Of a DNA stretch of 64,000 nt, positions 59,287-64,000 are shown one piece after another. The stretch lies in assembly GCF_021353265.1 (NCBI RefSeq), contig NZ_JAJTWU010000005.1, positions 372,001-436,000 of the forward strand, written 5' to 3'. The notes below the pieces were generated by a model that was given only the letters and a program-made list of their open reading frames with translations, had not been told where the DNA came from and ran no database searches. Position 1 is the first letter of the stretch. Every line of letters starts with the position of its first letter. Source of the stretch: Pelomonas cellulosilytica (GTDB lineage: Bacteria; Pseudomonadota; Gammaproteobacteria; Burkholderiales; Burkholderiaceae_C). Both the position numbers and the translations under genes were made by a program.

Positions 59287-60398
59287 GCCTGGGCATCTTC
59301 TCCACCTCACAGCCGCTGACGCTGGGCGTCGAGCTGGAACTGCAGATCGTCAACAACGATGACTACGACCTCGCGCCCGTCTCCGGCGACCTGCTGCGGC
59401 TGGTGAAGACGCACAGCATCCCCGGCAACATCACGCCGGAGATCACCAGCAGCATGATCGAGCTGTCGACCGGCGTCTGCACGGGCTTTAACCAGGTGCT
59501 GTCGGAGCTGGGCCAGATCCGCGATGCGCTGGTGGACTGCGCCGAGCGGCTGGACGTGAGTCTGTGCGGCGGCGGCACCCACCCCTTCCAGCACTGGAAG
59601 CGCCAGCGCATCTTTGAGACGCCGCGCTTTCACGAGCTGTCGTCGCTGTACGGCTACCTGTCCAAGCAATTCACGATCTTCGGCCAGCACGTGCACATCG
59701 GTTGCCCAAGCGCCGACGAGGCCCTGGTGCTGTTGCACGGCATGAGCCGCTTCATCCCGCACCTGATCGCGCTCGCGGCCTCGTCGCCATTCGTGCAGGG
59801 CGAGGACACGGGCTTCGACTCGGCGCGGCTGAACTCGGTTTTCGCCTTCCCGCTGTCGGGCCGCGCGCCGTTCGTTCAGACCTGGAGCGAGTTCGAGCGC
59901 TACTTCACCAAGATGACGCGCACCGGCGTCGTCGCGGGCATGAAGGACTTCTACTGGGACATCCGGCCCAAGCCCGAGTTCGGCACCATCGAGGTCCGCG
60001 TGCTGGACACGCCGCTGACCATCGAGAAGGCGGCCGCCATCGCCGGCTTCATCCAGTGCCTGGCGCGCTGGATCACCGTCGCGAAGCCGTTCACGCTCAG
60101 CGAGGACGACTACCTGCCTTACACCTTCAACCGCTTCCAGGCCTGCCGCTTCGGGCTGGACGGCACCTTCGTGGACCCGGAGACCGGCGAGCACCGCGTG
60201 CTGCGCGACGACCTGGACCAGGTGCTGAGCCGGCTCGACCCGCACGCCGCTGACCTGCGCGCCGAGGCGGCGCTGCAATACCTGCGGCGGGAGATCCACG
60301 GCGTGGGCAACGACGCGGCGTGGCTGCGGCGCATCGAGGAGGAGAACCACCTGCTGCCCGAGGTCGTCCGGCGGGCGACGCGGCGGTGGCATGGGTAA
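59283..60398 (+). CDS. ybdK: YbdK-family carboxylate-amine ligase (glutamate-cysteine ligase type 2)
   Basis: The 371-residue ATP-dependent ligase has the GCS2 pattern: [19 protein letters not shown] (Glu residues for Mg-ATP), [43 protein letters not shown], and [17 protein letters not shown]. YbdK joins glutamate and cysteine weakly; its true substrate may differ. It is translationally coupled to the antiporter (ATGA), a notable link because Kef-type antiporters respond to glutathione adducts. It ends 62 bases before the convergent fdxA. Confidence 0.93.
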   Translation: MSLGIFSTSQPLTLGVELELQIVNNDDYDLAPVSGDLLRLVKTHSIPGNITPEITSSMIELSTGVCTGFNQVLSELGQIRDALVDCAERLDVSLCGGGTHPFQHWKRQRIFETPRFHELSSLYGYLSKQFTIFGQHVHIGCPSADEALVLLHGMSRFIPHLIALAASSPFVQGEDTGFDSARLNSVFAFPLSGRAPFVQTWSEFERYFTKMTRTGVVAGMKDFYWDIRPKPEFGTIEVRVLDTPLTIEKAAAIAGFIQCLARWITVAKPFTLSEDDYLPYTFNRFQACRFGLDGTFVDPETGEHRVLRDDLDQVLSRLDPHAADLRAEAALQYLRREIHGVGNDAAWLRRIEEENHLLPEVVRRATRRWHG

Positions 60399-60460
60399 GG
60401 GAGGCGGGACACTCGCGCCTGCGCTCGAGGTGGCTTCCAAGTTAGCGCATCAGGTGACGG

Positions 60461-60796
60461 CTACCAATTGAGCTGCAGATGCGCCAGCTTGCCAGGAACG
60501 CCGACCCAAGCTTCATGATCTGCGAGCGGTGACCTTGAGCGAGTGATTTGCTTCCAGCTCGGATCTTTGGCCAGTTGCGCATTGATTTCTACAAACGCGG
60601 CTTGTTCTTCCGGAATCTCGTTGGCATTGACGATGGCACCAACGGGGCACTCAGGAACACAGACCGAGCAATCGATGCATTCGGCTGGATCGATCACCAT
60701 GAAATTCGGACCTTCTACGAAGCATTCCATCGGACAGACGTTCACGCAGTCTGTGTACTTGCACTTGATGCAGGACTCGGTGACGACGAATGGCAT
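60461..60796 (-). CDS. fdxA: Ferredoxin FdxA (7Fe, 3Fe-4S plus 4Fe-4S)
   Basis: A 111-residue ferredoxin with the cluster motifs CIKCKYTDCVNVCP (residues 9-22) and CIDCSVCVPECP (residues 40-51) and the usual MPFVVTESCIKCKYTDCVNV start. It carries electrons in the cytoplasm. A GAGAGGA Shine-Dalgarno precedes the ATG at 60796. The base composition of this gene is visibly less GC-rich than that of ybdK beside it. Whether it is chromosomal or part of the imported stretch is not clear. Confidence 0.96.
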   Translation of the reverse strand: MPFVVTESCIKCKYTDCVNVCPMECFVEGPNFMVIDPAECIDCSVCVPECPVGAIVNANEIPEEQAAFVEINAQLAKDPSWKQITRSRSPLADHEAWVGVPGKLAHLQLNW

Positions 60797-60846
60797 TGAT
60801 TCTTATTCCTCTCGACCTTGGATTCCCTTTGGCGGTTCCCTCAAGC

Positions 60847-60899
60847 GCCTAACGAATTCACCGGCTGACACTGCCACCTGGTGCAATGAGAGGTTGGGC
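60847..60899 (-). mobile_element. attC-like site at the end of the DUF4259 gene
   Basis: Read on the minus strand, a 53-base imperfect palindrome starts with GCCCAAC (60899-60893) and ends with GTTAGGC (60853-60847), fitting the RYYYAAC and GTTRRRY ends of integron attC sites. Inner arms ATTGCACC and GGTGAAT pair except for one unpaired G, as in attC L boxes. The DUF4259 stop codon lies inside it. The spacing between R and L boxes is uneven (5 and 2 bases), so confidence is moderate. Confidence 0.5.
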
Positions 60900-61370
60900 C
60901 GCATGTGATGACAAACGGCGAAGGAGGTCCTCAACCTGCGCGTGCCAGCGCGCGTTCGACTCCTGCCGCTCACCCCAAAGATGCCTTAGCTCTGAATCCT
61001 GACTGGCGACGCTCCTTACGGCCTTAGTGGCCAGCGGAGCTAGCTGCTTAACGTTTGCCGCGATAGCGGCCGCCGGTTGTTGAATCTCGGCGGGAAGGAG
61101 TTGCGTAGAGCTGGTGACGCCGCTTGCGACGACTTCGGCAGCGGCAAGCGCGGCTTGACCGTGGAGACTATCTATCACTCCATCTGCCAACGCTCGTTCC
61201 AATGACGAGCGAACAAACTCCACAGAGGGTGCTCGTGCGAAATCAATGATCCAGTCCAACGCACCATCGTTCTCGAAGCTCCCCGGACCCCAGGCTCCAG
61301 CGTAGGAAGGAGAAGCAGTCAAGATGGAGAGGGCAGCGATGGCGAAGCGTCGGGTAACCATGCGGCTCAA
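60853..61370 (-). mobile_element. Candidate integron gene cassette (DUF4259)
   Basis: The stretch between the G/TT recombination points of the two attC-like sites, about 518 bases, holds one gene and little else: the start codon follows the upstream GTTGAGC after three bases and the stop is within the downstream site. This compactness, gene orientation and lower GC match integron cassettes. No integrase gene is in the window. Confidence 0.5.
60858..61361 (-). CDS. Exported DUF4259-like protein
   Basis: The 167-residue protein has a signal peptide (MVTRRFAIAALSILTASPSY, cleavage near SYA-GAWGPG) and then GAWGPGSFENDGALDWIIDF, the opening motif of DUF4259, followed by an Ala-rich helical part. 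DUF4259 has no established function. I took the ATG at 61361; a TTG nine codons upstream lies inside the attC-like site and is unlikely. The gene is lower in GC than the neighbours and is bracketed by attC-like palindromes. The added signal peptide is unusual for the family as I know it. Confidence 0.8.
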   Translation of the reverse strand: MVTRRFAIAALSILTASPSYAGAWGPGSFENDGALDWIIDFARAPSVEFVRSSLERALADGVIDSLHGQAALAAAEVVASGVTSSTQLLPAEIQQPAAAIAANVKQLAPLATKAVRSVASQDSELRHLWGERQESNARWHAQVEDLLRRLSSHAAQPLIAPGGSVSR

Positions 61371-61496
61371 CGTTCGAGTGAACCCCAACCGCAGAGGCGA
61401 GCCTTGTAAGGCAGGGCGGCGGCGACGGTACTTGCTATGGCGCCGCCGGGCCTTTCAGGGCTTGCCGTAGCGGGTCGGGGCTTGAACGCGTTAGGC
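61365..61496 (-). mobile_element. attC-like site upstream of the DUF4259 gene
   Basis: On the minus strand a 132-base quasi-palindrome runs from GCCTAAC (61496-61490) to GTTGAGC (61371-61365). The arms continue GCGTTCAAGCCCCGACCCGC on one side and, in inverse complement, GTTCGAGTGAACCCCAACCG on the other, so they pair over more than 15 bases with bulges. Ends fit RYYYAAC/GTTRRRY and size fits long attC sites. The DUF4259 ATG follows after three bases. Confidence 0.6.
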
Positions 61497-61536
61497 ATCA
61501 GTGGCTTCGCGCCGGCGCTTGACTCGCCCAACCAGC

Positions 61537-61800
61537 TCACTCTCTGCGATCCTTGCCGCGCCAGCCGCGAGAGTTTGGATCAATGAGGAGTTGCTCCCCT
61601 TCTCGGACTAGGCGTTGCACCATAGCGCTCGCGTTGTGCGCGCCGTGCTGTGGCTCCATGGCTTGAGCGACTTCAGCTGCGTTCTCGGCAACTCCGACCC
61701 CGTTGTTCAGGCGAACTCTCAAGCCTGTGTCGTGCAAGGCGAGGCCTTCCAGTTGATCAATCTGCCAATTGGCTTGCCAAAGTGAGTGTTTCGAGCCCAT
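61537..61800 (-). CDS. Small ORF of unknown function
   Basis: I do not recognise this 87-residue product (start MGSKHSLWQANWQIDQLEGL; end LLIDPNSRGWRGKDRRE). It has no signal peptide or membrane helix and reads as a soluble, mixed-charge protein. Its base composition is like the DUF4259 gene and unlike the flanks. It ends 40 bases before the longer attC-like site, in the position of a cassette gene, but no GTTRRRY core lies upstream of its start, so it could be a truncated or resident gene. Coding status is uncertain. Confidence 0.45.
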   Translation of the reverse strand: MGSKHSLWQANWQIDQLEGLALHDTGLRVRLNNGVGVAENAAEVAQAMEPQHGAHNASAMVQRLVREGEQLLIDPNSRGWRGKDRRE

Positions 61801-61822
61801 GCAGCATGGTACCGGGTGGCCT

Positions 61823-62167
61823 CTAGGCCTTTGGGGCATTGCGCGGCGGCACGCAGCGACTCGCCCGCCACGCCGCGACCAACGCTCGCGCCAACCCCGG
61901 CAACTCCCCCCGGCCCACACGCTTCGCAAAGCCGAAGCGCTCGCCAGCGTAGATCCGGTCATACGCCAGCCGCGAGACATGCGCCGGCCAGCCCTGGGAG
62001 GCCATCAGCGCGGAGAAGCGCTCCAGCTGCTCCAGAGCAACCGGCACCGGGCGCCCGTCGCAGGGGACGGGCTCGTCGAGCACCAGGCGGTCGGCCTCGT
62101 GATCACGGCGGATGCGGCGTGGCCCGAAGCTGGGTAGCGGACTGGGGCGGGAGCGGCGGTGCGGCAT
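61823..62167 (-). CDS. Hypothetical protein
   Basis: The 114-residue product starts MPHRRSRPSPLPSFGPRRIR, basic and proline-rich, then has a helical part (VALEQLERFSALMASQGWPA; YDRIYAGERFGFAKRVGRGE). No known domain is recognised. The composition is that of the high-GC chromosome. The ATG at 62167 was chosen; an upstream start at 62278 gives an unlikely N-terminus. It lies 22 bases from the small ORF that begins the lower-GC stretch, so it marks the edge of that stretch. Confidence 0.6.
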   Translation of the reverse strand: MPHRRSRPSPLPSFGPRRIRRDHEADRLVLDEPVPCDGRPVPVALEQLERFSALMASQGWPAHVSRLAYDRIYAGERFGFAKRVGRGELPGLARALVAAWRASRCVPPRNAPKA

Positions 62168-62280
62168 GGCCTGCAAGATAGTCCGGCACCGGCCACCGCC
62201 GCTGTCGAAAAGCACCGCTTCCGCCGGCCTGCGGCGCAGGCCGGCGCAGTTTCCGGCGCGGGGCGTGGTTTCGGTCACGA

Positions 62281-63369
62281 TCAGGCTAACGCCACTTCCT
62301 GGCGGCTCGCGTCGCTGGCCACGCCGGCGTCCAGCAGCCGCTGCACGGCCAGCGCTTCATGCGCGGAGACCGGTGGCTGGCCGTGTCCGAGCAGCGCGTC
62401 GCGCAGACCGTCGTAGTAGGCCGGGTAGTCACCGCGCGGCAGCGGCTCGGGTTGGACGGGAGCGTCATCGCCAGTGAAAAGCCGTGCATGCCGCGCCTCC
62501 AGACCCCAATCAGCGGCGCAGGGTGCACGGGCGCCGCTCTTCAGGTCGGCCTCCTGGCCGTCCAGCCCCTCGACCTGCCAGCTGCCGGCCGTGCCATACA
62601 GCAAGAAGCGCGGCCGCGGCGCAGCGGCAAGCATGCTGGCGGCGAGCGTCACGCGCAGGCCGTCGTAGGGCCCACCGGCCCAGCGCAGCCGGGCGGTGAA
62701 GCCGTCGTCCACCGGCGCGCCGTCGCGGGCGCGCACGCGGTCCAGCGTCAGCGCGGCGGGCGGGCCGAACAGCTGCACGGTCTGGTCCAGCAGATGCGGG
62801 CCGAGGTCCATCCACAGGCCGGCGCCAGGTTCGTCGCGCTCGCGCCAGCGGTCGCGCACGGCGGGGCGGAAGCGGTCGAAGTGCGACGCCAGCTCGACGG
62901 GCCGGCCCACGCGGCCGTCCGCCAGCAGCCGGCGCAGCGCGAGGAAGTCGCTGTCCCAGCGGCGGTTGTGGAAGACGCTCAGCAGCCGGCCCTGGCGCTC
63001 GGCCAGCGCCACAAGCCCGGCTGCCTCTTGAGCGTCGAGCGCGAACGGCTTGTCGATGACGACGTGGCGGCCGGCCTCCAGCGCCTGCCGCGCCAGCGGA
63101 TGGTGCGTGCGGTTGGGGCTGGCGATGACGACGAGGTCGATGTCGTCGCGGGCGATGAGCGCGTCGGCCGCGCAGACGGCCACGTCGGGCCCCAGCGCCC
63201 GCGCCACCTTGCCGGCGTCGCTGCTGGCGACGGCGGTGAGCGACAGGCCGGGCGTGGCGCGGATCAGCGGCGCGTGGAAGGTGGCGCCGGCATAGCCGAA
63301 GCCGATGAGGCCGGCGCGCAGCGGGGCCGCGGAAGGGTGCAGGTCGGAGCGGCTTGGCGGCGTCGTCAT
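62281..63369 (-). CDS. Gfo/Idh/MocA-family oxidoreductase
   Basis: The 362-residue NAD(P)-dependent enzyme starts with a Rossmann fold (LRAGLIGFGYAGATFHAPLI, with GFGYAG), continues DLVVIASPNRTHHPLARQAL and HVVIDKPFALDAQEA (the EKP-like IDKP catalytic Lys), and has the C-terminal GFO_IDH_MocA_C domain (LWMDLGPHLLDQTVQLFGPP). It oxidises or reduces a sugar or inositol-type substrate; specificity is unknown. It resembles YdgJ/YvaA-type members. It is divergent from the CAAX protease gene. Confidence 0.93.
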   Translation of the reverse strand: MTTPPSRSDLHPSAAPLRAGLIGFGYAGATFHAPLIRATPGLSLTAVASSDAGKVARALGPDVAVCAADALIARDDIDLVVIASPNRTHHPLARQALEAGRHVVIDKPFALDAQEAAGLVALAERQGRLLSVFHNRRWDSDFLALRRLLADGRVGRPVELASHFDRFRPAVRDRWRERDEPGAGLWMDLGPHLLDQTVQLFGPPAALTLDRVRARDGAPVDDGFTARLRWAGGPYDGLRVTLAASMLAAAPRPRFLLYGTAGSWQVEGLDGQEADLKSGARAPCAADWGLEARHARLFTGDDAPVQPEPLPRGDYPAYYDGLRDALLGHGQPPVSAHEALAVQRLLDAGVASDASRQEVALA

Positions 63370-63396
63370 GTCCGCGAGTGTCCCGTGAATCGGCGG

Positions 63397-63450
63397 CCGG
63401 CTGCCGACCCTGCGCCTCGGGGGGAGGGCCCCGCCTTAGGGGGCAGCCGG
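63397..63450. repeat. Inverted repeat between divergent genes
   Basis: CCGGCTGCC (63397-63405) is inverse-complementary to GGCAGCCGG (63442-63450); the 36-base interior holds further GC-rich self-pairing (GGGGGGAGGGCCCCGCC). It lies in the 123-base gap between the oxidoreductase and CAAX protease genes. It could be a REP-like element or an operator. Confidence 0.45.
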
Positions 63451-63492
63451 CCGTGGGGCTGTCATGGGCCGCCGCTAAGCTGGCCGACGACC

Positions 63493-64000
63493 ATGCCTGC
63501 CGCCCCGCCCGCCCTCAGCCCCGCCGCCCTCGCCCGCAGCATTCCCTTCGCCGTCTTCATGGCCCTGCTCGCGCTGCGCGGCTACTTGCCGGCCGACCTC
63601 GGTCTCGATGCCCGCTGGATCTACGGCGTCCAGGCGCTCGTCGTGGCGGGCCTGCTGGCTTGGTACTGGCGCGGTTATGGCGAGCTGGTGCGGCAGACGC
63701 TGCCCGACGCGCGCGAGGCCGGCTGGGCCGTCGTCGTCGGCATCGCCGTCTTCGCGGTGTGGGTGCGGCTGGACGCTCCATGGATGCAGCTCGGCACCGC
63801 CACGGCCACCTTCGTGCCGCTGGACGCGGCCGGCCAGCCCATCTGGCCATTGATCGCATTGCGGCTGACGGGGGCGGCACTCGTCGTGCCGGTCATGGAG
63901 GAGCTGTTCTGGCGCTCGTTCCTGATGCGCTGGATCCAGCACCCGGGCTTCGAGCGCGTGGACCCGCAGACCGTGGGCCTGAAGGCCGTCGTGCTGTCCA
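63493..64000 (+). CDS. PEP-CTERM-associated CAAX prenyl protease-related protein, 5' part
   Basis: The visible 169 residues start MPAAPPALSPAALARSIPFA and form membrane helices (about residues 17-33, 43-60, 75-93, 125-143) followed by the intramembrane glutamic-protease motif VPVMEELFWRSFLMRWI (EExxxR). The fold and EELFWRSF phrase match the CAAX prenyl protease-related family (TIGR03008 type) found in genomes with exosortase. The gene runs off the window edge. Three PEP-CTERM proteins in this window agree with an exosortase system in the genome; exosortase itself is not here. Confidence 0.87.
   Translation, partial: MPAAPPALSPAALARSIPFAVFMALLALRGYLPADLGLDARWIYGVQALVVAGLLAWYWRGYGELVRQTLPDAREAGWAVVVGIAVFAVWVRLDAPWMQLGTATATFVPLDAAGQPIWPLIALRLTGAALVVPVMEELFWRSFLMRWIQHPGFERVDPQTVGLKAVVLS

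Noticed and set aside
60399-60461. A third attC-like site after fdxA
   Set aside because: GTTAGCG at 60440-60446 breaks the GTTRRRY rule and no RYYYAAC partner with pairing arms was found.

Overview
The window is about 70% GC bacterial chromosome, gene-dense, with no gap between genes longer than about 240 bases. Gene content points to a betaproteobacterium of the order Burkholderiales, in the Roseateles/Rubrivivax/Leptothrix neighbourhood. The indicators are three secreted proteins with C-terminal VPEP sorting signals (exosortase/PEP-CTERM), a PEP-CTERM-type CAAX protease, divergent glpD and glpK, FdxA, MnmG, and long PAS-rich hybrid kinases. The taxonomic call is inference; no rRNA or tRNA gene was seen.

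Layout. 1-2.3 kb: 5' part of mnmG, a Crp/Fnr regulator and small membrane or metal-cluster proteins. 2.3-8.4 kb: a Ser/Thr kinase with its ECF sigma factor, two coupled PEP-CTERM proteins, an unrecognised protein and a lipoprotein. 8.4-11.9 kb: operon of a secreted alpha/beta hydrolase and a NatAB-like ABC exporter. 12-18 kb: DUF3667 protein, periplasmic thioredoxin-like protein, third PEP-CTERM protein, AlkD-like repair enzyme, YpfH-like hydrolase without its nucleophile, and the queuosine-precursor transporter. 18-24.5 kb: operon of GGDEF-EAL protein, pyrF and a four-PAS hybrid kinase. 24.5-36.6 kb: acetyltransferase, purB, M48 peptidase with DUF898 protein, glutathione transferase, pseudo-receiver regulator, glutamate-synthase-like enzyme, sppA, UPF0149 protein, phosphoesterase and DMT transporter. 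36.7-44.2 kb: outer-membrane protein, glpD/glpK, SGNH esterase, GDT1-type transporter, VOC and TfoX-C proteins and a WYL regulator. 44.3-49.9 kb: operon of a ferritin-like/4Fe-4S/double-CDGSH fusion, a second hybrid kinase, a cupin and a 19-cysteine copper-binding helix bundle. 50-60.4 kb: acyltransferase, BON protein, XdhC, second glutathione transferase, rlmJ, ene-reductase, beta-helix protein with MOSC protein, and a cation:proton antiporter coupled to ybdK. 60.4-61.8 kb: a lower-GC stretch with fdxA, a DUF4259 gene and a small ORF. 61.8-64 kb: a hypothetical gene, a Gfo/Idh/MocA oxidoreductase and the truncated PEP-CTERM CAAX protease.

The most unusual structure is in the lower-GC stretch. 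The DUF4259 gene is bracketed by two imperfect palindromes that look like integron attC sites (132 and 53 bases), with GTTRRRY cores in the same orientation as the gene. No integrase gene is visible, so this looks like a lone gene cassette (a CALIN-type remnant). Several operons also suggest functional links: redox and metal handling with a sensor kinase (44.3-49.9 kb), glutathione-type ligase with a K+/H+ antiporter (58-60.4 kb), and cyclic-di-GMP signalling with pyrimidine synthesis (18-24.5 kb).
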